This document shows positions 1 through 11,130 of a DNA stretch of 64,000 bases, piece by piece (position 1 is the first letter of the stretch; the number at the start of each line of letters is the position of its first letter). Origin of the DNA: Cavia porcellus (Eukaryota; Chordata; Mammalia; Rodentia; Caviidae). Location of the stretch: contig NW_026947484.1 of assembly GCF_034190915.1 (NCBI RefSeq), positions 81,663,982 through 81,727,981 of the forward strand, written 5' to 3'. Under the pieces are notes generated by a model, which worked only from the letters and a program-made list of their open reading frames with translations, was not told the origin of the DNA and searched no databases. Position numbers and translations under genes: made by a program.

Positions 1-800
1 GAATGGATAAGAAAGACATGGCATTTTTATACAATGGAAACCTACTCGGCTATAAAGAAAGATAACATTGAGGCTTTGTAGGCAAATGGATACAACTTGA
101 GATCATGCTCATGGGTGAATATTGTGTTGTCTCCATAGTAAAAAACAAACAAACAAAACAAAACTAAAGGAGTTAGTGGGATCCACAATGCACAATAGAT
201 ACTGTGAAAGGAGAGGAAATGTCTAAAAAGAGAAGGCAGTGACCACTGTTAATTTATTAGAGTGTTTTGAAACCTGTATTATTTTTACTGCTGTTTAGTT
301 CGGCTTTATTTTGTTGTTTGATTTTATTATATTTGATGGCAATAGATATTCAATATCTATTTCAAAGATAACAAAATATATGATGTTAGCTATTATTGAT
401 TTCTTATTATCTTGTTTTGAAGCCCTGTATTGCTTTGATTGTTGATTGATTTTATTCTATTTTGTTTTGTTTGATTGTATTATGTCTGATGGTATAGGCA
501 GTTACTTTGAAAACAACAAGAGGCATTATGGTAGCCATTGTTATTTTGCTATTATCTTGTTTTGAAATCCTTAATTGCTTTCATTGTTTTGTTTTGATTG
601 CTTTTATTCTGTTCTGTTTTGTTTTATTGTCTGATGGTATGGGCAGTTATTTTGAAGATAACAAGAAGAATTATGGTAGCCATTATTGATTTCCTTTTAT
701 CTTGTTTTTGAAGTCCCATACCATGTTCATTGTTTTGTTTGATTCTATTCTGTTTTATTTGGCTTTATTCTCTTTAAAATAATATGAATGAAGCAGAGGC
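1..800 (+). mobile_element. L1 3' end with a tandemly repeated 3'UTR
   Basis: The first ~120 bp resemble the C-terminal part of L1 ORF2 (acaatggaaacctactcggc and following). From about 250 the sequence is T-rich and repeated in units of about 145 bp; the phrase CTTGTTTTGA recurs at 411, 556 and, with one extra T, 701, and a weaker version at about 262. The phrase CATTATGGTAGCCATT-like recurs near 525 and 671. The same vocabulary occurs in the 3'UTRs of the HAL1-like elements in this window. Confidence 0.7.
262..760 (+). repeat. ~145-bp imperfect tandem repeat, about 3.5 units
   Basis: Unit anchors at about 262, 411, 556 and 701 give spacings of 149, 145 and 145 bp. Each unit has a TTATCTTGTTTTGAA core, a T-rich tract with TTTTGTTT words, then GGTATGGGCAGTTA-like and ACAAGA-like words. 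It lies inside the L1 3'UTR above. Confidence 0.7.
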
Positions 801-1073
801 GATCGAAACTTAGAAAAAAATAGAGTATGCAAATTCTTGATCAGTGGAATCATTTTTCACCACTAGAGGTTAACAGATAATACTAGAATGAAAAAAAAAA
901 TAGCAAAACAAACATTCATTTAGAAGTGTGCAAATAATTACGAGAAGAAATTGTTCAAACTTAAAATAGATGATTCTGATGCACTGGCTTAAAGCTGAAA
1001 TAGAATGACACTATTGACTCATTGAAAGTCTAAACAGTACTAAAGACTTAAAGTACAATAAAACAATTCTCTT

Positions 1074-1225
1074 TATTTTGACTTTTTGAGGCAGGGTCTT
1101 GTTATGCAGTTCAGGCTTGCCTTGAGCTCATTTTGTGGCACAGATTGGTCTTCAATTTGCAATGATTCTCTTGTCTCAGCTTCCTGAGTGCTGGGATTAC
1201 AGGCATGTACCAGTATGCCTGGCTA
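1074..1225 (-). mobile_element. B1-type SINE
   Basis: On the plus strand it reads as reverse B1: TTTTGAGGCAGGGTCTTG at the left and GTGCTGGGATTACAGGCATG near the right, the complement of the 7SL-derived head. Diverged. Confidence 0.85.
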
Positions 1226-1730
1226 ACTAATTCTTAAATCATTGTTTCATATGCTAAAGAAAATTATCAAGGTAATTTAAAAATCCTGTTTTTCAGAATT
1301 AGATACTGCATATAAAATTGAGCTTCTCTACACTTTATATATTGAAAATGTAGAAAACTTCTTCAAAGTTTTGTTGTTAACCTATAGACAAGGTTGTTGA
1401 ATTATTTCCCATAAAATTGTAATTTAATTCAAGGTTTGTTTAAAAGTCTTTTGTAGAATTCTGCATATGTCAGACTACCACCCATCAAAAAAAGTGCTTT
1501 TATTTACCATACAAAATTGCTTTTGAACAAACTTGGCATAATCAATCCTCACTATAAACTCACTGCAAAATCATTTGCTGACTAGAAAGGTATTTTATAC
1601 TTGAAATCTGGAAATTCTCTTTAGCTGATTTCACATACAATTGAAAATATAATAGTGTTTATGGAAAATTTATATTTTAAAAATCAGAATGCATAACATT
1701 TTATTTTTCCCAAAAGGAGTAAGATTATAC

Positions 1731-2064
1731 TATAGGTTGATTATCCTTATCTGAAATGTCTAGGAGAAGAAGTGTATGGATTTTGGAATATTTGCATATA
1801 TAATGATATATTACTGGGGATCGGACCTCAGTCTATACATGAAATTCATTTGTTTCATATATAATTTATATATAATGAAGGTATTTTTATACAATATTTT
1901 TAATGTATCTATGTTTTGAGTGCACACTACTTAGGTTTGTAAATTTTGAATAAAAATTCAATCAAGTATAGAATTTTCCATTTGCATGTCATGTCAGAGC
2001 TCAAAATGTTTCAGAATCTGGAATATTCTGAAGTTTATATTTTATAAAAGATGCTCAAGTTATA
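1731..2064. mobile_element. Fossil DNA transposon, probably Tigger-like (TcMar)
   Basis: The ends form imperfect inverted repeats: TATAGGTTGATTATCC at 1731 and the reverse complement of AGATGCTCAAGTTATA at 2064, both flanked by TA. The interior (ttatctgaaatg, gattttggaatatttgcatat) matches a widespread mammalian Tigger-type MITE as I remember it. The family name is not certain. Confidence 0.6.
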
Positions 2065-2859
2065 TTAAGGAATAATAAGTACTAGAACAGACACAAAGCA
2101 GTAAGCATCAAAGAGGGGAAAAGAGTCCAAGAAAAAAAACTTAGAATCCTGAAGGCAATGGATAAATAAAAGATTAACAATAAAATACTCAGAGAGAAAA
2201 GTATTACATGTTTCTGCAGAGGTAAGAAAGTAGAGCTTGGGGAAGAAAATGAAAGAAGTTGGAGTATATAAAAAAAACTTTCATGGACTTATTTTGGCCT
2301 ACAGCACTAAAAGCAACCTTTGGCTACTATATACTAGTAACATGGAAACTATTTATTCATTAAATGGAGATTTCAGACACATAAATGGATAAAAAAGCTA
2401 ATTTTTTCAGGCTTTCAGAGGTCATAATAAAAACTGAAAATGTATAGAACTTGCTTAGTTGACCAAGATTAGCACGAACTGGCTCACTCTTAGACATGGG
2501 AGCAAATTAGATAATGTTATCACTTATACATTCTATTAGCTCAGGAGCCTGGAAGGGCTATGACACAGTTGAAGTGTGATGCTGCCGTCATGTGTACCAT
2601 CTCAAGTTATTATTTACTACTAGTAAAATAAATAATAGATTAGTGCTACTCTCACTGCTGTTTTTCATAAATGGCACCTTCCAGGATAGATGATGGAATC
2701 TAGTCCCAGACCATCGGTGTTAAATAAGTGTGACAAGGAAAAAGAATGTACAAGGTTGGTGTAGGCCACCAAAATCGAGAATATTTTAAAATGTAAGAAA
2801 TACTACCAGGGATAAAAAAAAATCCATATTAAAAAAATATGAATCTTAAGTTTGTCTAT

Positions 2860-3415
2860 ATCTAACAGTAGAACTTCAAATTATATGAAGCAAAATCTGA
2901 CAAAACTCAGGGAAGAAATAGATTAAAAGGTCATATATTTACTTTGGCAGCACATGTACTAAAAGATCATTATACTAAAAATTATATTCATATATATAAG
3001 CAATAAATAATTATATATTAAAATTTAAGTGATTTATAATTATACCAAAACATGACAAACATAGTAAAAGTTAATCAAATATTAAAATTGTTTATACTAC
3101 AAAATACTAAACACTGTTGATGGAAATTAAATTCTCCAGAAATTAATTGATAATATCTATGTAATCTTAATCAAAATTCTCTCAGGCTTGATCTTTATCC
3201 CTGCTTCACATCACACACAAAATTAACTTCAAAAGGATAACTAGAAAACTCAAGCTTAAACAAAACAAAACAAAACTCTGAACATTAGAAAATTTAGGGG
3301 AAATAAAAATTTCATAACCTTAAATTTCTTATTTCTTATACAGGTTACAAAGAGCACAAAATATTTTAAATATTGCTAAGCTGAACTTCAAATATTGCTA
3401 AGTTTTTCTCAAAAG
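2860..3415 (+). mobile_element. Old L1 ORF2 fragments
   Basis: Parts resemble L1 ORF2, for example aattatatgaagc..aaactcagggaagaaatag at 2878-2932 and the AAAATTAACTTCAAAAGGAT stretch near 3220. Heavily decayed and AT-rich. A short U6-like stretch is embedded at 2941-2964. Confidence 0.5.
2941..2964 (+). pseudogene. Possible U6 snRNA 5' fragment
   Basis: ACTTTGGCAGCACATGTACT and the following AAAA match the 5' region of U6 snRNA with about three differences in 24 bases. The match is short and fades downstream, so chance or a very old truncated retrocopy are both possible. Confidence 0.35.
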
Positions 3416-3520
3416 GGATGCAGTTCAGTGATAGAGCATTTGCCTAAATGGTCAAAGCTCTGGTATCAATTCTCAGTACTAAAATAAATAAATAAATAAA
3501 AATAAAATAAAAATTTCTAG
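3413..3520 (+). mobile_element. ID-like tRNA SINE, diverged
   Basis: GGGATGCAGTTCAGTGATAG, then GAGCATTTGCCTAAATGGTC, followed by a TCAATTCTCAGTACT B-box region and an (AAAT)n tail. Confidence 0.7.
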
Positions 3521-3551
3521 GTCTTGAACTGAAAATAAAAAGGCAGCCTAT

Positions 3552-6071
3552 GGGGACTTCCGGTAGAACATTGCGGATGGGTAGCAGCAGCCACAGTGGC
3601 TCTCTGACATTACCAGTTTAGAATCCAGGAGAGTTGCCGTGTGAGGAGTCCTACGTGAGGGAAGATCTACCCTGCTGACCCAGGAACGAACTAAACTGAG
3701 AGAAACCAACTGGAAATGCAATCCTGATGCTGTAACAGGAACAGATAGAGTCTCAGTGAGGAGGCTGGATCATGCACCATTGGAAGCCACGGTTTGAATT
3801 TCCTGCTGCCGATACTGGGTCCCAATCCGCAAGGCGGGGGGGAAAGATGTGCGAAAGCTCTGATAGCTGGAATCAGCGAACCATACGGCGTTGAGAGCAG
3901 TACTGGCAGGGAGCCCTGCATCGACCTGTGGTGAGTGAGAGAAATGGGGACCCTTTCATAGACTAGGAGGCTCCAACAGAGGACATTGTGGGAACGAGCA
4001 GACTAGTCGGAACAGGGCCCTGTAGTGACTTTAGTCGCATATTCCCCTCTCAAGCAGGAGTGGTGGGGAGCGCTTGGCCTGGTGACGCCGTGGACTGGGA
4101 TCCAGTGGGCTGGCCCAAATCAGGTCCCTGAGCCTGGCGGTGCACCCTAGCAGTGAAGCATTCAGTAAGTTGACCTGGAGGGGCGGGCCCAGCAGAGGCT
4201 GCCCAGGTCTGTTTCTCCCTAGTTAAACTGCAGTGGGCAGGAACACCTAGCCAGCGCAATTCAAACAAACTGTGACTGACAAAGACAAAAGAAAACAAAA
4301 AAAACAAAAAACTGGGCCTCCTACATACGCTTGTATGGAAGGAACAAAATGTATGGGAAAAGGGAGCAACAAGAGAGGGTCCTCAGTCCCTCATCCTGAG
4401 AACACTGATGCAGGAAAGGTAAATGCAAAAGAGAATGAAGACAGAAAACATGCAATATCCAACATGGCACCTATAGACATAAAGCGGTATCTCCGGAGCC
4501 TCATAGACGAGTTCAAAAATGAAGTATTTAATGAAATAAAGCAAGAAATAAGTAGAACAGTTAGAGAAATGCTAAGCACCACCCAAGAAAAAACAGATGG
4601 TGGACTGCAAGAACAGAAAAAAAGGGGAGAATTGTTTGATGAAGAAAATAGAGAAAACATAGAATACATGAAGCAGGTTCAAAGAGATTACCAGGAAACT
4701 AAAAACTCTATTGAAAGCTGGCATAACAGCTTGAAAGAAACTAAGGATAGATTATCAGAACTGGAGGACAGATTTGTAAGGTGGGAGCATGAAATGAAAA
4801 ACTTCTTAAAAATAACAAGAAAACAAACAGCAATAATACCAAGACTAGAAGATGATAAGAGGATCTATAAATTAAGAATTAAGAACATAAAAGAAGAAGT
4901 AGGGACACAAACAAATGAACTACAAAAGCTATTCACAGAAATAATCCAGGAGAATTTCCCTAAATTAGCAAAAGGTAAAGATACTCAGATGTATGAGGCA
5001 TACAGGCCCCCAGCCACCTACAACCCAAACAGAGCTACACCCAGGCATATAATAATCAAAATTCCAGAAATCCAATATAAGGACAAAATATTAAAAGCCG
5101 TCAAAGACAAGAAACAGATCACTTACAAGGGAACGCCCATCAGAATTACAGCAGACTTCTCGGCACAAACCATCAAATCACAAAGAGCGTGGGGGGAAAT
5201 AATTCAAGCTTTGAAAGATAATAACCTCTAGCCAAGATTGATATATCCTGTACAACTGTTCCTAGAAATTGATGGAGAAACAAGGTGCTTCCAGGATAAA
5301 GAGGAACTAGGGGAATTTGTAACCACCAATTCAACTCTACAGAAATTACTGCAGGATATTCTAAAAATGAAAAATACCAAGTTTCCAGAAACAGTGGCAG
5401 AGCAGCCACAACGAATGGAGCAGAAAGCGAAATGAAGACAGAAAAATTGCTCAACAGAAATGAGGCAGAGAAGGTTGGATGGTAGGAACAGCCATCTTGG
5501 AGAAAACAAGACATCATAATAGGTAGTGCTGATTTAATATCCTCTTGTTTTGAAGTCCCATCAAGCTTTTGTTCTTCTGTTTCCATCGGTTTTAACATGT
5601 TGTATCTTATTGGATTTTATTATATGTGACAATATAAACAAAAACTTTTATAGACAAGGAGATTATACAGAAACCACTGTTCATTTTCTGTTAGTTGATT
5701 CTAAATACCCTGTAATACTGTCATTCTCTTGAATGGTTTTATAGTGTCTTGATATGCTTGATGCTACAATATACGAAGTTATACCCAAAGATTTTAAGGG
5801 AAGAGACACTATGGTAACTACTATTATGTCGAGATTATCTTGTGGTGAAACTATTTTGCTTAAATGGCTATGTTTTGACCTGCGCTGTTTTGTTGTTATG
5901 CCCTCTTTTTTATCTCAATCTCCTTTTTATTATCTACTTTTTCATTTTTATCCTTTTAATTAAGGGAAAAATAAATAAAAATAGCAGGATATATTATAGT
6001 AACCCACTTTGATTTCCTATTAACTTGATTTGAAACTCTGTATTGCTTTCACCATCTTGTTTTGACTGATT
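3552..6071 (+). mobile_element. HAL1-like (ORF1-only L1) element, copy A
   Basis: The element starts GGGGACTTCCGG (about 3552), with a 5'UTR to about 4271, an L1-type ORF1, then a T-rich 3'UTR with no ORF2 in between. It aligns along its length with copy B (24745-27811) up to about 6071, where similarity stops, so its 3' end and tail are missing. I found no target duplication. It lies in BRD10 sequence left of exon 2, antisense to the gene. Confidence 0.8.
4272..5231 (+). pseudogene. L1-type ORF1 of HAL1-like copy A, closed by a nonsense codon
   Basis: An open frame of 319 codons encodes an L1 ORF1p-like RNA-binding protein. It has a basic N-terminus, a predicted coiled coil (about residues 85-195), an RRM-like part with LRIKNIKEE and PRHIIIKIPE, and the C-terminal domain with ITADFSAQTIKSQRAWGEII. 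The frame starts at GTG (4272), not ATG. The first in-frame ATGs are codons 22 and 28; copy B shares the ATG equivalent to codon 28 (4353). A TAG at 5229-5231 stands where copy B has CAG. The same frame then continues to 5435, where further small differences from copy B disrupt the end. In L1 biology ORF1p coats the RNA and acts as a nucleic-acid chaperone. This copy is unlikely to be functional. Confidence 0.8.
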
Positions 6072-6159
6072 TAGGTTTACAAATCAAGATGATAGGAATT
6101 TGACAATGGTTATAATATTGTATATTGTTGGAACTTTAATTTCTTTAAAAATTTCTGGG

Positions 6160-6272
6160 TTGCCACACTTAGGAGGCTGCAGGAAGATCGCTCCAAGTAA
6201 GAGGCCAACCTGGGTTACAAAGTGAGTTCAAGGCCAGCCTGAACTACATCTTGAAACCTTGTCTCAAAAAGA

Positions 6273-6312
<40 letters not shown>
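6160..6312 (+). mobile_element. B1-type SINE with a long A tail
   Basis: GTGAGTTCAAGGCCAGCCTG and GAACTACATCTTGAAACC are B1 signatures, followed by TCTCAAAAAGAC and about 37 A residues ending at 6312. The 5' end is diverged. The A-tail and its complement produce poly-Lys and poly-Phe frames that are not genes. Confidence 0.85.
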
Positions 6313-6315
<3 letters not shown>

Positions 6316-6527
6316 GGGTTATGGGAATGAGGGCTTATTATCTTATTTTTTCTCCCCTTTTCTTTTATTAATAATATTTGAGAAACATAATAAACACATT
6401 CATCAAAAAGAATTAGGATACATATCACATCTTGATCCTTTGTACTTCCTCTCCATTCACTCCCAGCTCCCTCCACCCAGAATCTTATTTATTCTTTGCT
6501 TCACGTTTAAAAATTTTATAATTAAAC

Positions 6528-6596
6528 AAAAGAGCCAGGGATACAGCTCAGTGCAAACACCATCGGTTCAATACCTGGTACCAGCCCCCCCAAAAG
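6528..6596 (+). mobile_element. ID-like tRNA SINE fragment
   Basis: AGCCAGGGATACAGCTCAGT followed by a GGTTCAATACCTGGTACC B box. Short and without a clear tail. Confidence 0.6.
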
Positions 6597-6974
6597 TTAA
6601 CATGATGCCTCAGAAGATACCTTGAGTATATTACTCTATTAAATTATTACTGTTGCCAAGACACATTTAGTAGAGAATTTTTCTCCCTTGGTTTATTCTT
6701 TTATGTTTATTTGAAGTCAAGGTGCACAAATATATACATTAAGGGTTAGAGAAAAAAATTAGTCATATTTCTAACTTCACAGTACCCATTCCTACTTGGA
6801 TCTTAAATTTTCCACCACTATTGTAAACCTCTTATTTAAACTGCTCTTTCTGCCACCTGGAATCACATCTTACAGTTTTATTTTCTTTACTGTTCTGTTT
6901 TACATATCACAAGGACTGTGTACTACTCAGAAGCACAAGATGTATAGCCACAATTCCCAACTGTGTCACTCAAA

Positions 6975-7090
6975 AATACCAGACCTTGGGTAAATTAGTT
7001 CATCTCTGTGCCTTGGGAAAACACTGAATACATATAAGATGTTTAAAGCTAAATCTGGCAAATAAGCTCAGCAAATGTTAACTATTCTTT
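6975..7090 (+). repeat. MIR SINE remnant
   Basis: CCTTGGGTAAATTAGTTCAT, TCTCTGTGCCTTGG and the later CAGCAAATGTTAACTATTC fit the MIR core and 3' part. Mammal-wide fossil. Confidence 0.6.
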
Positions 7091-8170
7091 ATCTTCTATT
7101 ACTAATACTATCAGTTTGTTTCTTCCTTTGTTCTCCTTATGTCAAAGAAGGTACCAAGTCTTGTTAATTCTTCAAAGAACAATCTCATTTCTCCCTATTT
7201 TCTGGTGACCAGTATTGGAGTTCTAGTCTACTACAGTTTCTTCCTATGAACTTTCCCTTTTGTGTTTTAATGCTCCCCATTTCATCTATTATATAAATGT
7301 CAAGTTAATTTGTATTGCTTTTTATTTTAACCTTCTCCTTTCCTATAGCAGGGGCTCTATTCAAGGAAAGAAAAGTATTTCAAAATAGATTTTTATATTA
7401 ATCACTGCTATAAAAAGGATGATAGTCTGAATTTTAATCCTACAAATATCAAAGCAAATTAATTTTTACTGTAAGAAGAGTAACATACTATAAATTCTTT
7501 TAGCATTAGCAAGTCCTGATTACATCAGCAATCACTCCTAACGTAGCGTGAGATTTAATTTGGTATAAAAATTCGTAAGTCAGGTATAGAAATTTGAGTT
7601 TTACTTATTCTCTGGACTCTAATTTCCTTTTGTGGTAGATAAAATGCTATTTTGGCCTCATCATTTTATGCTCCCAGACCCTGCAAGGTACAACTAACTG
7701 AACTTAAACATTTTCCCAGTGAGTCCAAAATAAGTACTACTGCGCAGAAACACACACCAATGGAGGAAACGGCAGAGATGAATTTATATGTCGTTTACTA
7801 ACTACATAATCTCTGGAATTTCTATTTTCAAAATCGGTGATTTATTTAAAACTAAGTCTACAAAAAAATTTCTGATTTAAAATTTCCTTGATACTATTTC
7901 TAAAAATCTAGAAGAAATATTGAAATCTTTTATAAGAATTACTGTAGTATAATACATCAAGATAATTAGTTTGAAAATTTAAAACATATTTTTAAACAAA
8001 TTTCACTGTGATATTTCATTATGAATTCACACTTAAGTGACAATGCATTTTGGAATACTAAAATGGGCTCTGAAATTTGATATGGGTTCATAAAAGTTAC
8101 ACAAATACTCTTTAGAAAGTAATTCCTAGAAATCTGAACATCATGAAACTTATTTTTTTTTAACAATTAC
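7091..8170. other. BRD10: BRD10 intronic sequence, no recognised feature
   Basis: AT-rich unique sequence to the left of exon 2. I looked for a further BRD10 exon on the minus strand and saw none. Confidence 0.5.
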
Positions 8171-8371
8171 CTTTTTTCTTCTTTTGCTCTCAGCTGTTCT
8201 TCCTGTCTCAAAACTTGAACCATTACAGACTCAAAAACTCCGCTTGTCAAGCCTGCCAAACTTCGAGGTGTTGACCGACGCCTCGTTGAAGTACATGCAG
8301 TCCCCTTCTCATCCTCCAATCCATAATAGCCTCTAGATGTAACTGCTATCGTTGTCTTTTCTCTCAAGTGC
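8171..8371 (-). CDS. BRD10: BRD10 (KIAA2026) exon 2
   Basis: A 201-nt exon lies between a minus-strand acceptor (TTCTCTAAG, AG at 8373-8372) and a donor (GTAATT, GT at 8170-8169). The first base completes the Arg codon left open by exon 1. The frame then reads HLREKTTIAVTSRGYYGLED ... and ends RQEEQLRAKEEKR, matching my memory of the BRD10 protein after residue 197. The exon ends two bases into a codon, so another exon must follow to the left. I did not recognise it in 1-8170, so the remaining exons should lie outside the window. The segment is basic and Ser/Thr/Arg-rich, ending in a charged helical stretch. Confidence 0.95.
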
Positions 8372-8640
8372 CTTAGAGAAGAATAAGTCAATTTACAAGG
8401 TCAAATATTCTGGGTAAGCAGTCAACCCTTTTCACCAGCATCTTAAGATGAACACTTTCTGTTAATTGCATAAAAAATGATCAGTTAAGTCTTACTTAGC
8501 CATGCTCCAAATTTTTATCTTCCCCACATACTTTCTAACTTGCTCTATTCTTGTGATGAATTTCATCTGATTGACAGTAGCTTTTTACATTTAAAAAAAT
8601 AAATGAAACATTAAAATTAAGGTTGAAAGTATCAGTTTTT

Positions 8641-8813
8641 GCCAAGTTGGGCATGGCAATAACACTTGTAATCTCAGCACTTTGGAGGTTAAGCCAAGAG
8701 GATCACAATGAGTTCAAAGCCAGCCTGAGGTACATGAGTTCAACGCTAGCCTGAACTCCATGGTAAGACACTGTCTCAAAAATTAAAAAAAACAAAACAA
8801 CAAAAAAAAACAT
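8641..8813 (+). mobile_element. B1-type SINE
   Basis: GTTGGGCATGGCAATAACAC, TGTAATCTCAGCACTTTGGA and GAGTTCAAAGCCAGCCTGAG, with A-rich tail. A short internal duplication of the GTTCAA..GCCTGA module is visible. Confidence 0.9.
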
Positions 8814-10390
8814 TACTTCTTCAATAGAAAAGAATTTATTGTTTGTGATATATCTACTACCAGTTTAAGATATATCAGTTTAAGAAAATGTACAATAATA
8901 CAAAAACATTTTGGGCAAAATTTATGATATATAATTGCAGGTTGAAATTTGGAAACCTAACGAACTGTAAAGGAATCTAGGAATCTAGAGTTTCTTCTCA
9001 GTTATACACAAATGTCTCCTTACTCTACAATATTCTTATTAATATAATGAGATACAAATCTAGTTCTTTAAAAAATTATGAAAATCAGTCCCTTAACAAT
9101 TGGCTTAATTATCCGTGAGTCCCTTGATTAATTTGAAATAACTGATTAAAATCACTGGAAAAAGAAGTATCATATTAATCTTGCAGTTTTAAATGCTAGT
9201 CTAAGTTCTGACTTCTAAATTTGCATCTATTATACGAAAATTAATTACAAAAAATGTCAAGGAAAATATCATTCTTCTATCTTTACAAAATATGCCAGAA
9301 TCTCTAAAAGTTTTATATATATTGTTTCTACAATAACAAAATTGAGTAGTCAAAGAAAGCAATTAACATACTGTATAAGAATTTATATGAGATAAATGCT
9401 GACCTTGTATGTTCCTGCTTCCCTATTGGCTAAAAGTTCCCTGAAATATAATCCCTTTGTATAAAACACAATCAAACATTTCCCTCCTTTGACTATATCC
9501 ATAGTAAGTTATGACTCTAAATTAGAATAACTATATAATAATCTTACACTCACTGTCTTCTAGGTACCATGCACTATTATACTTTTTCTGTTATAAAGAG
9601 ATAATAATGTAACTGATTCAACTGTAAGTAGGTTAAGAACTTTACTGGTTTTCTAGTAGTACTGAGGAATTGGGCTAATCTAGTATACTGTTTCAGGATG
9701 TGATATATTAATGCATAATAATATTTAATTACATGATGGCTAAATAGAATGGGAATAACAAATCGTGGCCCAAGGAAACTAGCTGACTAGCAATAACACA
9801 TATTGAATAGGTGTACTCAAATTCCTTAAACTGAATCTTGTTCATACCACATAACCTAACTTGCTCTGTAACTTTAATTACTTCTTCATCAATACTACTA
9901 AAGCAGCTTTAACAAACAACAATACGTTAAAAAAATTATGACACCAAAGGTCACTGTATACATAAAAAATCAGCAATAACTCAGTAAGTATAGAGTATTG
10001 AGAATAAGGAAAGTTAAAAGAAACAAGTCACATGGCTGTCATGTAATAAATCAGGAATGACATTTTACTTTTCAACTTCAGTCTCCTAAGTAGATAAGAC
10101 AAAGCTTTAAGTTACTTTTCAAAATAGGATTGTCTCAGAACAAATACTAGCAAGAAACATCCCTTATTACCCATCAAAAATAAAAATTTATAAACTTGGT
10201 ATTTATCATTTATAATTTTAAAAAATGAACTAACTGCTGTTTCTCATCAACATATAAATATTTAAAAAGAATTTTATTACTCTGTGTTAGGAAAAGTGTG
10301 TAAGAAGAAAAATTCTCATATAACATTAGACAAATCAGTAGTCTTTTTCCAAGTCAGTTTGTCAACTGTGATTAAGCTTTATTATGAACA
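8814..10390. other. Intronic sequence, no recognised feature
   Basis: AT-rich sequence between a SINE and the UBE2N pseudogene. No exon, repeat family or RNA gene was recognised on either strand. Confidence 0.5.
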
Positions 10391-10460
10391 TATTTTTAAT
10401 ATGTACATAACATACACTGTACAACTGTGGAGCTGGAGATGTGACTAGAGGCCACACTCG

Positions 10461-11130
10461 GGGGTGGGCTGCCCTGCAAGATCATCAAGGAAACCCAGCA
10501 TCTGCTGGCAGAACAGGTTCCTGGGATTAAAGCAGAACCAGATGAGGAAACCCAGAGACTGCTGGCGTCAGGTCCTGGGATTAAAGCAGAACCTGATAAG
10601 AGCAAAGTTAGTTATTTTCAGCTAGTCCTCAGGATTCCCCCTCTTTGAAGGAGGGACTTTTAAACTTGAACTATTTCTGCCAGAATACCGAATGGCAGCA
10701 CCTAAAGTACATTTCATGACCCAAATTTATCATCCTAATGTAAAAAAGTTGAGCAGAATATGTTTAGATATTTTAAAAGATAAATGGTCACAAGCACTGC
10801 AGATCCTCACAGTTCTGCTATGGATCCAAGCTTTGTTAAGTGCATCTAACCCAGATGACCCATTAGCAAATCATTAATAGAACAGTCCATGAAGACTCAT
10901 GAAGCCCAAGCCCCAGAAACAGCTAGAGCATGGACTAGGATATACGCCAGGAACAATATTTAAGTCAACCTGATCATGAGGTTTGTGTCACTTCTCCTGT
11001 TCTGTCAAGACTTCTTTCTTTTTGTTGGCATTTAATGGACACAGTCTTAGAAATATTACAGAATAAAAGCCCAGACATTTTCAGTCCTTTGGTGATTAAA
11101 TGCACATTAGCAAATCTAAAATAAAAAAGA
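10461..11130 (+). pseudogene. UBE2N: UBE2N (UBC13) processed pseudogene with internal duplication
   Basis: Intronless similarity to ubiquitin-conjugating enzyme E2 N runs from KIIKETQHLLAE-like codons at about 10476 through [17 protein letters not shown] (10692) and [16 protein letters not shown] to a degenerate C-terminus ending in TAA at 10961. The catalytic-region LDILKDKW is still readable. The sequence then continues into what I recognise as UBE2N 3'UTR (cacttctcctgttctgtcaa). Codons for ETQ..LL..GIKAEPD occur twice in tandem, at about 10490-10546 and 10547-10600. The initiator and several frames are broken. It lies in BRD10 intron 1, antisense to the gene. UBE2N forms K63-linked ubiquitin chains; this copy should not. 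Confidence 0.9.

Noticed and set aside
262..760. CRISPR-like array or centromeric satellite
   Set aside because: The ~145-bp repeats are imperfect, contiguous without spacers, and lie in an L1 3'UTR of a mammalian genome.
4391..5598. Minus-strand frames opposite HAL1-like ORF1 copy A
   Set aside because: Antisense shadows of ORF1; Phe/Leu/Ser-rich without any recognisable domain. The same occurs opposite copies B and C.
10692..10877. 61-codon frame starting [11 protein letters not shown] as a small gene
   Set aside because: It is the middle of the UBE2N pseudogene; both ends of the protein are disrupted.
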